Notes: a model not told the origin generated them from the letters alone. A DNA stretch of 40,470 nucleotides from an uncultured Collinsella sp. (GCA_905198825.1 CAJKEF010000002.1:1-40470); one strand, 5' to 3'. Positions 15,378-24,288 are shown, counted from the stretch's first letter. Numbers and translations are program-made.

Positions 15378-16841
15378 ATGTCAGATACGAAGGCGAAGAA
15401 GACAAACAGACGTTTTAAGTTCAAATTACCGCATGTCTATACGATCATGTTCTTGCTGATCGTTGTCTTTGCGGTCCTGACTTGGATCGTTCCCTCTGGT
15501 CAGTATCAGCGCAAGACGATTTCGACAGCGGCGGGCGAGCGTGAAGTCGCCGTTGCTGGAACCTATGAACAGGTCGATAAGAACTACACCGATTCCGAGA
15601 CCGGCGAGACCATCAATCTGGGCCAGGATATCTTCGCGGTCCTGCAAGCGCCTACTAAGGGCATCCAGGAGGCTGCCGACGTCGTTGCGTTCGTCTTATT
15701 GATTGGCGGATCGTTCGCAATCATCACCAAGACCAACGCTTTGAATGCCGGCATGAGCCGTGTGATTAAAAAGCTCAAGAACAAGGATATCCTCATCATT
15801 CCCATCACGATGACGTTGCTGTCTATTTGCGGCACTACGTTTGGTATGTCTGAGGAAGCCCTGCCGTTCTACGCCATCTTCATTCCCATCATGATGGGTA
15901 TCGGTTATGACTCGATGACGGCATTCATCATCTGCTTCCTTGGTCCAAACCTGGGATATTGTGCTTCGACCATCGACCCGTTTAATGTTTTGATCGCCCA
16001 GGGCATCATTGGCATCGAGGGTAATCCGCAACTGTGGCTGCGCGCCGTTTCTTGGGTCATCTTCACTGCCGTCGGTATCGCATGGGCCATGCGCTACGCC
16101 ATGCGCGTCAAGAAAAACCCCGAGTCGTCCATTGTGTACGAGGACGATAAGCTCAAGCGCATTGAGTTTTCCGTGACCGATGCCTCCATCGAGGAAGAGT
16201 TCACTACCCGTCAGAAGCTCGTGCTTATCGATTTTGCCTGCGGCATGGGCATTATCGTCTGGGGTCTTGTTACCCAGGGCTGGTACATGAATGAGATTTC
16301 CGCCGTGTTCCTTGGTATGGGCTTGCTTGCCGGTATCCTGGGCGGCCTTGACCAGCAGACGATCGCCGAGGAGTTCGTTAAAGGCATTGCCGACTTTGCG
16401 TATGCCGCTATCGTCATCGGCATCGCTCGCGGTATCTTGGTCATCGCAGAGGGTGGCATGATCATCGACACCATCCTCCAGGCGCTCGCTACTGCACTGG
16501 CCGGTGCACCTGCCGCCGTCTACACCACGTTTATGTATATCGTCCTTGGCCTGCTCTCTTTGCTGGTTCCCTCGAGCTCTGGACTTGCGGCGCTCACCAT
16601 GCCCGTCATGGGTCCGCTGACCGAGCTTATGGGCCTCAATCCCGAAGCCGCCGTTACCGCGCTCCAGTTTGCTAATCAGACCATCAACACCATCAGTCCC
16701 GTGGCGGGCATGACGGTTGCCGGTCTTGCCGTGGCAAAGATCTCGTTTGGTCAATGGTGGAAGACCATTTGGAAGTTCTTCATTTTCATGGTCGTCTTTG
16801 GCCTGATCGTAACGGCAATCTCTGGCATGCTTCCGGTGTAG
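15378..16841 (+). CDS. YfcC-family (DcuC superfamily) permease
   Basis: 487 residues with about twelve membrane helices, the first after a short basic N-terminus (FKFKLPHVYTIMFLLIVVFAVLTWIVPSGQY). The opening, the re-entrant-like segments (ICGTTFGMSEEALPFYAIFIPIMMGIGYD and LVPSSSGLAALTMPVMGPL) and the ending match YfcC/DcuC-type carriers, which move dicarboxylates, amino acids or peptides with a cation. As the only transporter in the operon it should import the substrate unphosphorylated, which fits the need for the downstream kinases. GGAGG stands before ATG 15378. The 36-codon upstream extension of the frame runs through the promoter and is not translated. Confidence 0.9.
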   Translation: MSDTKAKKTNRRFKFKLPHVYTIMFLLIVVFAVLTWIVPSGQYQRKTISTAAGEREVAVAGTYEQVDKNYTDSETGETINLGQDIFAVLQAPTKGIQEAADVVAFVLLIGGSFAIITKTNALNAGMSRVIKKLKNKDILIIPITMTLLSICGTTFGMSEEALPFYAIFIPIMMGIGYDSMTAFIICFLGPNLGYCASTIDPFNVLIAQGIIGIEGNPQLWLRAVSWVIFTAVGIAWAMRYAMRVKKNPESSIVYEDDKLKRIEFSVTDASIEEEFTTRQKLVLIDFACGMGIIVWGLVTQGWYMNEISAVFLGMGLLAGILGGLDQQTIAEEFVKGIADFAYAAIVIGIARGILVIAEGGMIIDTILQALATALAGAPAAVYTTFMYIVLGLLSLLVPSSSGLAALTMPVMGPLTELMGLNPEAAVTALQFANQTINTISPVAGMTVAGLAVAKISFGQWWKTIWKFFIFMVVFGLIVTAISGMLPV

Positions 16842-16850
16842 GTGGTTGTG

Positions 16851-18434
16851 ATGTCTGATCGTTTGACGGTCCTGACGTCTAAGAGCGTCTTTACCGGTAC
16901 GGGGGACCTGCCGTTTGAAGGTTTCGTAGCGGTCCGTGGCAATCGAATTGAGGCGGTTGGCACCAAGTGTGAGGTAGCTTCGTATTTGACCCAGGCGGAC
17001 GAGGTAGTTGACCTGGGCGACCGCACTGTCATGCCTGGCCTGATCGATGTGCATACCTTCTATACGGGTTGGGCGCTGCGGACGTTGGGGTCTGATCTGT
17101 CCGGCATCGATGATGCCAAAGAGGCCGTGTCGCTCTTGCGTGCATGGAAAGAAGATCATCCGGATTGCGCGGCGGCTTTTGGCCACAACCTACCCGAAAC
17201 GTTGGCATCAGATGCCGAGAACGCAAATACGGCAGCTGTGTTTGATGATTGTTTTGGCGATATCCCCGTCGTCTGCTTTACACCGGGTGCGGAGACCTGC
17301 GTTCTCAATGCTGCCGCCAGTGCGCGATATGGCTTTACACCTCAGGCATGCTATGCCGAGAAGATCTGGCGTATGATGAGCGATTTCCTCGTGCTGCCCG
17401 AGGTGCGTGCGGGGTATTCGGACTACATGAGCATGCTCAACGAGCGCGGCGTTACCGCCATCAAGGAGATGGCGTTTGATGACTACTACGGCTTTGCCGA
17501 CGAAATGGCTCGCCGTGAGGAATCTGGTGAGCTGACGGTTCGCGTCTCTATGATGTCGCAGCCGGTGGGTGCCGGTGCAAATCTGCCATATGCTCGCGGG
17601 GCACGAGAGCGCTTCCGGGGACCGTTCGTTCGTTTTTCTGGCTTCAACCGTATGACCGATCGCGGCGTATGGGCGGGGCTTGCCGAGATGATAGACCCCT
17701 ATGAGGACTCGGCCGATGCGGGCGCTGCCGGCAAGACGGTCGTCGAGGAGCCAGAGTGGGATCTGATTGAGAACGAGCTGCGTGCAATTGATGCTGACGG
17801 CTTCCGATATTCCTTGCATTGCCAGGGCGATGGCGCCGTTCGTCGCACCGTGGCGCTCTATGCCTCGCTGCCTCGAGACGAGCATGGACGGATGCTTCGC
17901 CGCCATGCGATTACCGATCTCGAGAACTCTGACCCGACCGATCTTGTCGAGTTTGGCAAGTTAGGTGGAATTTGCGAGGTCTATCCGCAGATTCTGACGC
18001 TGGACCGGCGCGAGGATTGCCTGTCGATGATGCGTCGACAAATTGGCGAGACGCGACTTTTGCACAGCTGGAATCGCCGCGGCATGGAAGATTCCGGATG
18101 CACGGTGTGCTGTGGAACGGATTTGCCGCTGTTGATTCCGAGCCTGGGCGAGTCAATCTACAGCGCGTGCGGCGGATTCTTCGCCGACGGACTGCCCGTG
18201 AATGAGGTCAACACGCTGACGCTTGTCGAGCTCTTGCGCGCTTGGACTGCCGGGGGCGCGTACGATCTGATGCGCGAAGATGAGCTGGGTACGCTCGAGG
18301 TCGGCAAGCTTGCCGATATCTGCGTACTCGATCGGGATGTGTTTGACCTCGATTATCGCGACGCACGCGATCTTGCGGTTGACATGACGATGTCGGACGG
18401 ACAAATCGTGTTCGATCGAAATAAGGAGGCATAA
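16851..18434 (+). CDS. YtcJ-like amidohydrolase (family 3)
   Basis: 527 residues, amidohydrolase superfamily. N-terminal beta-sandwich strands (FEGFVAVRGNRIEAVG), PGLIDVHTF (about 62-70), the candidate metal-bridging Lys in GVTAIKEM, His in YSLHCQGDGAVRR, HAITDLENSDP, and CGTDLPLLIPSLGESIYSA with the catalytic Asp. YtcJ-type enzymes hydrolyse N-acyl or cyclic amide bonds. The usual HxH metal pair reads HTF here, so the metal site is altered. GTG 16842 is an alternative start; ATG 16851 is better spaced from AGGTGG. It follows the permease after nine bases. It could free an amino group or open a cyclic amide of the imported compound; that is inference. Confidence 0.85.
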   Translation: MSDRLTVLTSKSVFTGTGDLPFEGFVAVRGNRIEAVGTKCEVASYLTQADEVVDLGDRTVMPGLIDVHTFYTGWALRTLGSDLSGIDDAKEAVSLLRAWKEDHPDCAAAFGHNLPETLASDAENANTAAVFDDCFGDIPVVCFTPGAETCVLNAAASARYGFTPQACYAEKIWRMMSDFLVLPEVRAGYSDYMSMLNERGVTAIKEMAFDDYYGFADEMARREESGELTVRVSMMSQPVGAGANLPYARGARERFRGPFVRFSGFNRMTDRGVWAGLAEMIDPYEDSADAGAAGKTVVEEPEWDLIENELRAIDADGFRYSLHCQGDGAVRRTVALYASLPRDEHGRMLRRHAITDLENSDPTDLVEFGKLGGICEVYPQILTLDRREDCLSMMRRQIGETRLLHSWNRRGMEDSGCTVCCGTDLPLLIPSLGESIYSACGGFFADGLPVNEVNTLTLVELLRAWTAGGAYDLMREDELGTLEVGKLADICVLDRDVFDLDYRDARDLAVDMTMSDGQIVFDRNKEA

Positions 18435-18435
18435 G

Positions 18436-19287
18436 ATGTCTGAATCCAAGCCGACGCTGCGCCGCGAACAGATTGCGGGCATGAATATCCACTACATCAT
18501 GTGGTCGCTCGATTACTTCCTTGATGTGCAGCAGCGTTTGGGCTTTGAGTCCATTGAGCTGTGGTGCGCAGAGCCGCATGTGACGCTCGACCATACGGGC
18601 TACTTTGAGGCTGAGGTCCTGGCGAAAAAGGCTGCAGACCGTGGGCTTAGGTATCGTACTCTGTGCCCCGAGAATGTTGTCTATCCTTGGCAGTACTGCG
18701 CACGCAAGCCGCTGCATGAACAGCGCAGCCTGGCGTACTTTAAGCACGGCATTGAGCTTGCCGAGGTACTTGGGTGCGACCGTATGTCCATCAACTCGGG
18801 CTGGGGCGACTGGGACGAGGACCGCGAGGAAGCCTGGAAGCGCAGCCGCGAGCACTTGTCCATTCTGGCGGAGTATGCCGGCGAGCACGGTCTGGTGCTT
18901 ACGATGGAAAGCCTGCGTCCCGAGGAGAGCAACCTTGTGACGACGGTTTCCGATGCGAAGCACATGATTGACGAGGTCGCGAGCCCGTACTTACAACCCA
19001 TGGTTGATACAACCGCGATGGGCGTTGCAGGCGAGACACTCGAGGACTGGTTTGCCGTCTTTGGTGATGGGGCAATTCACGAGATGCACTTTATCGACGG
19101 TGACCCGTATGGCCATCTGGTGTGGGGCGATGGCAAGCACGATATGGACGCCTTCGTCGCCACACTCAACGCCCATGGTTTTGACGGCATGCTGGGCCAG
19201 GAAATCACGGACGGTCGTTACTACGATGACCCGGCCGCGGCAGATGCCAAGAACATGGCCGCATTCGAGAAATATCTGATTGACTAA
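18436..19287 (+). CDS. FrlC-like sugar epimerase (TIM barrel)
   Basis: 283 residues, xylose-isomerase-like TIM barrel. Matches to E. coli FrlC (fructoselysine 3-epimerase) as remembered: GFESIELWCAEPH, LCPENVVYPW (FrlC: YTPETNGYPY), HLSILAEYAGEHGLVLTMESLRPEESN (FrlC: LILEPLTPYESN), MVDTTAM, HEMHFIDGDPYGHLVWGDGKHD and GQEIT. The Glu, Asp, His and Glu of these blocks are the usual metal ligands. It should interconvert epimers of a ketosamine such as psicoselysine and fructoselysine. AAGGAGG is inside the preceding gene's end and only one base separates the genes, implying tight coupling. Confidence 0.85.
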   Translation: MSESKPTLRREQIAGMNIHYIMWSLDYFLDVQQRLGFESIELWCAEPHVTLDHTGYFEAEVLAKKAADRGLRYRTLCPENVVYPWQYCARKPLHEQRSLAYFKHGIELAEVLGCDRMSINSGWGDWDEDREEAWKRSREHLSILAEYAGEHGLVLTMESLRPEESNLVTTVSDAKHMIDEVASPYLQPMVDTTAMGVAGETLEDWFAVFGDGAIHEMHFIDGDPYGHLVWGDGKHDMDAFVATLNAHGFDGMLGQEITDGRYYDDPAAADAKNMAAFEKYLID

Positions 19288-19349
19288 AACAACTATCGGC
19301 TGCGCAACCAACGTCATTGATTGCGGGTCAAATAAGAAAGGAACTGGAT

Positions 19350-20318
19350 ATGAACGCACACGATCTGATCAAAGAGGCAATTGCCGAGAAGGGCAAGTTC
19401 GACAGCGTCTACTGGATTGCTTGCGGTGGCTCCATGATCGATTTGATCCCGGCTCATGAGCTTCTGCAGCGCGAGGCAACCACCTTCACTTCGTATATCT
19501 ATACCGCACGTGAATTCGACATTATGCGTCCGCGTCGTCTGGGCGAGAAGTCCCTGGTCATCGCTTGCAGCCACAGTGGCAATACCCCGGAGGTCGTCGA
19601 GGGCTGCGAGATTGCCCTTGCCGCCGGCGCTACGGTGATCGCCCAGACCGACAACGCTGGATCCAAGATCGACTCCGGCAAGTGGACCACGTGGGTCTAC
19701 CCATGGGGCGAGGGTGTGCCGCAGGCCGAGGTCCCCGCTGGCATTTCGCTGTCGCTTGCGGCAGAGCTGCTCGATCAGCAGGAGGGCTACGCCGATCTTG
19801 CCGATATGTATGCCGGTATCGCCGAGATGGATAAGATTCTTCCCCCGGCACGCGAGAAGGTAAATGCCGAGCTGGGCGATCGCTTTGCCAAGCTTTGCCA
19901 GGAGCACGAGTTCTTCTATATTCTGGGCAGCGGTCCCAACTTTAGCCAGACCTACGGTTTCGCTATCTGCTCTCTTATGGAGATGCAGTGGCAGCACTGC
20001 AGCTACATCCACTCTGCCGAGTACTTCCATGGCCCCTTCGAGGCTACTCAGGATGGCGTTTTTTACTTCCTGCAGATGGGTTCCAGCGAGTGCCGTGCTA
20101 TGGACGAGCGCGCCCTGGCGTTCCTTAAGACGCATACCGATACGCTGATGGTGCTCGATGCCAAGGAGTACGGTATGGAAGCCGTGCCGGCGAGCGTCCG
20201 TGCCTATCTGGACCCGGTGCTGTTCTACGCCATGAACTGCGAGCTGCGTGCTGCACGCGGCAAGGTGTTTGATCACGATCCCGATTTCCGTCGCTATATG
20301 GGTGTTGTCGAGTACTAG
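19350..20318 (+). CDS. FrlB/FraB-like SIS-domain deglycase
   Basis: 322 residues with two SIS domains. The first has YWIACGGSMIDLIPAHELL and IACSHSGNTPEVVEG; the second FYILGSGPNFSQTYGFAICSLMEMQWQHCSYIHSAEYFHGPFEATQDGV, followed by the ending RRYMGVVEY, nearly the ending of E. coli FrlB. FrlB, FraB and GfrE/F cleave 6-phosphorylated fructosamines or glucosamines into glucose 6-phosphate and a free amino acid. This is the diagnostic gene of the locus. The ATG at 19350 follows AAAGGAA; an in-frame upstream start at 19317 lacks a ribosome site. Whether the amino acid is lysine, asparagine or another cannot be told. Confidence 0.88.
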   Translation: MNAHDLIKEAIAEKGKFDSVYWIACGGSMIDLIPAHELLQREATTFTSYIYTAREFDIMRPRRLGEKSLVIACSHSGNTPEVVEGCEIALAAGATVIAQTDNAGSKIDSGKWTTWVYPWGEGVPQAEVPAGISLSLAAELLDQQEGYADLADMYAGIAEMDKILPPAREKVNAELGDRFAKLCQEHEFFYILGSGPNFSQTYGFAICSLMEMQWQHCSYIHSAEYFHGPFEATQDGVFYFLQMGSSECRAMDERALAFLKTHTDTLMVLDAKEYGMEAVPASVRAYLDPVLFYAMNCELRAARGKVFDHDPDFRRYMGVVEY

Positions 20319-20332
20319 AAGGGACAAAGGCC

Positions 20333-21196
20333 ATGGCATTTAACGTTAACGCGCTCGGATTTGGCGACAACGTCGTCGATCGCTACGAGCATATCCACAC
20401 CATGTATCCCGGCGGCAATGCGGTGAACTTCGCCGTTTATGCCAAGAAATGCGGTGCCGCACGCTCTGCATACATGGGCATTTTTGGCAATGACGCCGCT
20501 GCCGAGCATGTCATTGCAAGCCTCGAGGATGAGGGTATCGAGCTTGACAAGTGCGAGCAGATGATTGGCGAGAACGGAGCGGCTCGCGTGACCGTCGTTG
20601 ACGGTGACCGTGTCTTCCTCGGCTCCAACGAGGGCGGTATCCGTGGCGATGCGCGCTATGTCCTCGATCGCTTTGACCTTTCGTACATGAAGCAGTTCGA
20701 TGTGGTTCATTCGGGCAACTATTGCTTTACCGAGCGCGAGCTGCCCAAGTTGAAGGCTGCGGGCGTCACGGTTTCTTTTGACTTTTCGGACGACTCCACC
20801 GACGAGTACTACGAGCAGATTGCGCCCTACGTCGATTTTGCTTTCTTTAGTGCGGCGGATGCTGCGAGTGAGGACGAGATTCGCGAGCGTCTGGCATGGG
20901 TGAAGGGCCTGGGTCCGCGTTTTGTGTCGGCTACGGCGGGCGCCGAGGGCTGCATTGCTTACGACGGCGAGCGTTATTACCGCCAGCTGGCTAAACCGGT
21001 AACGGACATGAAGGACACCATGGGGGCGGGCGACTCGTTCCTCACCTCGTTTTTGATGTGCTATCTCGATTCCGCCAAGCGTGGTGAGGATGGCGCCGAA
21101 GCCATCGAGCGCGCGCTCGACTTTGCCGCCGGGTTTGCCTCGACCGTGTGCGGCATGGAAGGTTCTTGGGGCCACGGAGCGCCAATCGTCGAATAG
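20333..21196 (+). CDS. FrlD-like fructosamine 6-kinase (PfkB family)
   Basis: 287 residues, ribokinase/PfkB fold. The opening GFGDNVVDRYEHIHTMYPGGNAVNFAVYAKKCG parallels E. coli FrlD (GDNCVDIYP...GGNAVNVAVYCTRYG). DRVFLGSNEGG, the FDFSDD block and the signature DTMGAGDSF (Asp234 as catalytic base) complete the match. It would phosphorylate carbon 6 of the ketosamine for the SIS deglycase. It starts 14 bases after the deglycase stop with AGAAGGGA before ATG 20333. A terminator-like hairpin follows at 21267. Confidence 0.88.
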   Translation: MAFNVNALGFGDNVVDRYEHIHTMYPGGNAVNFAVYAKKCGAARSAYMGIFGNDAAAEHVIASLEDEGIELDKCEQMIGENGAARVTVVDGDRVFLGSNEGGIRGDARYVLDRFDLSYMKQFDVVHSGNYCFTERELPKLKAAGVTVSFDFSDDSTDEYYEQIAPYVDFAFFSAADAASEDEIRERLAWVKGLGPRFVSATAGAEGCIAYDGERYYRQLAKPVTDMKDTMGAGDSFLTSFLMCYLDSAKRGEDGAEAIERALDFAAGFASTVCGMEGSWGHGAPIVE

Positions 21197-21266
21197 CTTA
21201 AGAAAGCGTACGGCGGTCTGGCTATGAGGCCTTGGACAGCCGATGCAAAACAATAAGCGAAACGCG

Positions 21267-21304
21267 AAAAAAGGGGGCTCGCCATGCGGTGGGTCCCCTT
21301 TTGA
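21267..21304. terminator. Internal terminator between the two kinase genes
   Basis: An A-tract, then AAAAGGGG (21269-21276) paired with CCCCTTTT (21295-21302), with an inner stem CTCGCC / GGTGGG around ATGC. Shape fits an intrinsic terminator in both directions. It lies 16 bases before the second kinase start and should lower expression of the downstream half of the operon. Confidence 0.65.
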
Positions 21305-21319
21305 ACATTGGAGAAGACC

Positions 21320-22120
21320 ATGGGTATTAAAGCGTGTGCGGCTGGTTTTTGCTGCGCGGACGTCTATCAAAACATCGGCGTGTTCTATCCGACTGGTAAC
21401 GGCATTGACTGGGGTATCCATCTTGCACGAATGGGCGTTTCGGTATCCGCCGTGTCGGTTGTCGGCAAGGACGAGTACGGAGACAAGATGAGAGAGGCGC
21501 TGGCCGCCGAGGGGTTCGATATCTCACATCTGCGGGTGGAGGATGGCGACACCTCGGTGATGCTCATGGCATTGAAAGACGGCGTCGATCGCGTGCATCT
21601 CGAGGCAATCGATGGCGTAATGGAGACATATCGACCGAATGAAGACGACCGGGCGTTTATCCTAGAGCATGACATCATCCACACCGACCTGTTTGGCAAT
21701 TGTTTGGACCTCCTGCCCGAATGGCATGATGCGGGCAAGACGGTGGTTATGGACTTCTCGGTGTTCAGCCAGGATCCCGAATATGCATGCGAGGCTCATT
21801 TTCCTTACGTAGACTATGCGTTCATGTCGTTTGAAGAGGACACTCCGGAGCTGCGGGACTGGGTACGCCACGTGCAGGAATTGGGACCGCGCGTTGCGGT
21901 TGCCACGCTTGGCGAGAAGGGAAGCATTGCCTATGACGGTGAGCGCTTCTATGAGTGCGGGATCGTACCGGCGGAGAAGGTCGTTAACACCGTGGGTGCC
22001 GGCGACTCGTATATTGCCGGGTTTACCAAGGGCGTGATCGATGGCCTTGATATTCCGGCGTGCATGAAGGCGGGCGCTGAGCTGTCGTCCCGAGTGATTG
22101 GTTCGTTTGAGCCGTACTAG
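21320..22120 (+). CDS. Second PfkB-family sugar kinase (FrlD-like paralog)
   Basis: 266 residues. VNTVGAGDSYIAGF near the C-terminus holds the catalytic Asp229, and the first signature region reads YPTGNGIDWGIHLARMG where the FrlD-like neighbour has YPGGNAVNFAVYAKKCG. The change in this substrate-contact loop suggests a different sugar or conjugate. The body (VVGKDEYGDKMREALAAEGFDISH, GEKGSIAYDGERFY) is otherwise FrlD-like. ATG 21320 follows GGAGAAG. It is separated from the upstream kinase by the hairpin at 21267-21304 and has no visible promoter of its own. Confidence 0.85.
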   Translation: MGIKACAAGFCCADVYQNIGVFYPTGNGIDWGIHLARMGVSVSAVSVVGKDEYGDKMREALAAEGFDISHLRVEDGDTSVMLMALKDGVDRVHLEAIDGVMETYRPNEDDRAFILEHDIIHTDLFGNCLDLLPEWHDAGKTVVMDFSVFSQDPEYACEAHFPYVDYAFMSFEEDTPELRDWVRHVQELGPRVAVATLGEKGSIAYDGERFYECGIVPAEKVVNTVGAGDSYIAGFTKGVIDGLDIPACMKAGAELSSRVIGSFEPY

Positions 22121-22147
22121 GGTCAAATGCCTGGAAAGGAGTACGAA

Positions 22148-23008
22148 ATGGTTATCGACATGTTGGTTCAGCCCATGCTCTACGGCGAGATCTGTACGCC
22201 GGGTGATGAGCCTGATGGATTCGGTTTTTGGTCACGAGAATTTGGTATGGGGCATATGGGCCCCATGGATTGGGATGAGCTTCAAGTCGAGATGGATGTC
22301 TGCGATGTGCAGAAGAGCGTGCTCATGCCGCTCGATGTAACCACGGCATGCGGAGGGCATTTTGGCACCAATGACCAGATTGCCATGCTGGTTGCCGCAC
22401 ATCCCGATCGTCTGTGGGGATTTGCGAGCGTTGATCCGCAGGTGAGCGGTGCTGCAGACGAATTGGAGCGCGCCTTTACCGAGTTGGGGGCAAAGGGGCT
22501 TTGCCTGCATCCAGCAAAGCAGGGTTTTGCCCCCGATGATGCTGTGGCCGAGCCGCTTTACGAGCTGTGCGAGCGCTATAACAAGTCGGTGGTTTTCCAT
22601 GCCGGTATGTCTTGGGAGCCGGGCGCAGAGCTCTCGCGCAGTAACCCGCTTGCATTTGAGCACACAATCGCAACGCATCCAAATGTGCGCTTTAGTTTGA
22701 CCCACTTTGGCTGGCCCTGGGTGCGCGAGACCGTGGCGATGCTGCTCAAGTATCCCAACTGCTACACGGACACCTCTATCACTTACATCGATTCGCCCGA
22801 GGAGATGATGCAGCGTCTTTTCACGGTCGATATGGGGCCGCTGTGGTATGAGCGCGCGCTATCGCACCAAGTGATGTTCGCCAGCAATACGCCGCGCTTC
22901 CGTGCATTCAAACTCAAGCGGGCGCTCGATACCGTGTCCATGCGCGATGATGCGCGAGAAAGGCTCTACTGGGGTAATGCCCTGCGTTTTCTTGAAGGGG
23001 ATGAGTAA
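22148..23008 (+). CDS. Amidohydrolase_2-family barrel protein, altered metal site
   Basis: 286 residues, TIM-barrel amidohydrolase of the AHS2 type by FASVDPQ, AKGLCLHPAKQGF, KSVVFHAGMS, NVRFSLTHFGWPWVRETVAML, YPNCYTDTSITY and LYWGNALRFL. The usual first-strand IDxHxH reads IDMLVQP, so both His ligands are gone, and the usual FGSDxP reads FASNTPRF, with Asn for the catalytic Asp. Hydrolase or decarboxylase activity of the standard metal type is therefore doubtful; it may use other ligands or bind without cleaving. AAAGGAG precedes ATG 22148. It lies 27 bases after the kinase and two bases before yjbQ. Confidence 0.8.
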   Translation: MVIDMLVQPMLYGEICTPGDEPDGFGFWSREFGMGHMGPMDWDELQVEMDVCDVQKSVLMPLDVTTACGGHFGTNDQIAMLVAAHPDRLWGFASVDPQVSGAADELERAFTELGAKGLCLHPAKQGFAPDDAVAEPLYELCERYNKSVVFHAGMSWEPGAELSRSNPLAFEHTIATHPNVRFSLTHFGWPWVRETVAMLLKYPNCYTDTSITYIDSPEEMMQRLFTVDMGPLWYERALSHQVMFASNTPRFRAFKLKRALDTVSMRDDARERLYWGNALRFLEGDE

Positions 23009-23010
23009 AC

Positions 23011-23439
23011 ATGGTGACGCTCGAGACATTGAGCTATCTATCGACTGCTCCGGACCAGTTCATCGATATTACCGAAGACGTGCACGCTGCCATCGAACGC
23101 AGCTCGGTGACCAATGGCTTGGCGGCGATTATTTTGTCGCATACGACCTGTGGAATCGTGGTAAACGAGGGGCTGCCCTGCGTGGAGACGGATCTTATGG
23201 AGACGCTTGATCGCATCGCCCCACTCGATGCCCCCTATGCGCACGCACACTTCCTGCCGAGCTATGGAGCCACCGGTAACAACTCCTGTGGGCATATCAA
23301 GAGCATGATTTGTGGAAACAGCTGCTTCTTTCCCGTCCAAGATGGCCACATCGTGTGCGGAGGTGCCCAGAACATCTATCTTGCGGAGTTTGACGGTCCG
23401 CAGAAGCGAAAAGTGTACGTCGAGGTGCTGGGGGAGTAA
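23011..23439 (+). CDS. YjbQ/UPF0047 family protein
   Basis: 142 residues, complete single-domain member. Conserved blocks: LSHTTCGIVVNEG, HAHFLPSYGATGNNSCGHIKSMICGNSCFFPVQDGHIVCGGAQNIYLAEFDGPQKRKVYVEV. The family has been called secondary thiamine-phosphate synthase from weak complementation; its true role is unclear. The standard LGTWQ is CGGAQ here. Placement in a sugar catabolic operon, between an amidohydrolase and a BtpA-like protein, argues for a catabolic role. Start two bases after the previous stop. Confidence 0.87.
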   Translation: MVTLETLSYLSTAPDQFIDITEDVHAAIERSSVTNGLAAIILSHTTCGIVVNEGLPCVETDLMETLDRIAPLDAPYAHAHFLPSYGATGNNSCGHIKSMICGNSCFFPVQDGHIVCGGAQNIYLAEFDGPQKRKVYVEVLGE

Positions 23440-23472
23440 CGTCCCTGCAATAACCCTATGAAGGAGCACGTT

Positions 23473-24282
23473 ATGTCGTTTCTAACCTCGATGTTCAAGA
23501 CCGAAAAGCCGGTTATCGGAATGCTGCACCTGCGTCCTCTGCCGGGCGATCCACTGTATTACCCGGGCGGAAGCGTGTCGCAGGTCGTGGAAGCCGCCAA
23601 GCGCGATCTCGAGGCGTTGCAGCAGGGCGGTGTCGATGGCATTTTGATTACCAATGAGCTCTCGATGCCCTATGAGCAGCACGTTTCTTCCTCAACCCTT
23701 GCATCGATGGGCTATGTTATCGGGGCTCTATCCCATGATCTGTCGACTCCTTGGGGAGCTGAGGCTATTTACGATGGTGATGCCACAATCGAGCTGTGCG
23801 CTGCCGTCGACGCGCAGTTCACGCGCTGCAATTTTTGCGGTGCCTGGGCCGGTGATCTTGGGCTGATTAACCGAGATTTCGCTCACACCATGCGTCGCAA
23901 GGCGGCGCTGCGCCTGGACGATCTCAAGCTTTTTCACTTCATCACGAGCGAGGGGGAGGTTTATCTCAATGACCGCACGACTGCGGACATTGCCGATTCA
24001 CTTCTCTTTAATTGCCTGCCGGATGCGATGGTCATCGGCGGTTCGGCTGCCGGTCGTGGCGCTTCGGGCGAGCTTGCCGATGAGGTCCGCGAGCGTGTTG
24101 GCGAAGTGCCTGTGGTATGTGGCACCGGTTGTCGCGAAAATACCGTGGCTGACGTATTTGCTCACTACGATGGCGCGTTTGTCGGCACGTGCTTAAAGCG
24201 CGACGGAAAGCTGGATGCTCCGGTTGATGTTGAGCGGGTGGTTCGTTTTATGGCTGCCGCTCGTACGGCGCGAGGAGAGTAG
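23473..24282 (+). CDS. BtpA/SgcQ-like barrel protein
   Basis: 269 residues. KPVIGMLHLRPLPGDPLYYPGG opens the BtpA/SgcQ family, followed by DLEALQQGGVDGILITNELSMPY, FCGAWAGDLGLIN, and a phosphate-binding-like end (MVIGGSAAGRGAS, VPVVCGTGCRENTVADVFAHYDGAFVGTCLKRDG). The fold is a TIM barrel. BtpA was named for photosystem I stability in cyanobacteria; SgcQ is encoded in an uncharacterised E. coli sugar locus, and bacterial members usually lie with sugar kinases and permeases. AAGGAG lies at the correct distance before ATG 23473; the ATG at 23458 precedes that site and is rejected. Confidence 0.85.
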   Translation: MSFLTSMFKTEKPVIGMLHLRPLPGDPLYYPGGSVSQVVEAAKRDLEALQQGGVDGILITNELSMPYEQHVSSSTLASMGYVIGALSHDLSTPWGAEAIYDGDATIELCAAVDAQFTRCNFCGAWAGDLGLINRDFAHTMRRKAALRLDDLKLFHFITSEGEVYLNDRTTADIADSLLFNCLPDAMVIGGSAAGRGASGELADEVRERVGEVPVVCGTGCRENTVADVFAHYDGAFVGTCLKRDGKLDAPVDVERVVRFMAAARTARGE

Positions 24283-24288
24283 GCGCTC

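Noticed and set aside
15696..17186. 496-codon minus-strand frame opposite the permease
   Set aside because: His/Asp/Asn-rich composition typical of antisense shadows of membrane proteins; the plus strand holds a clear permease.
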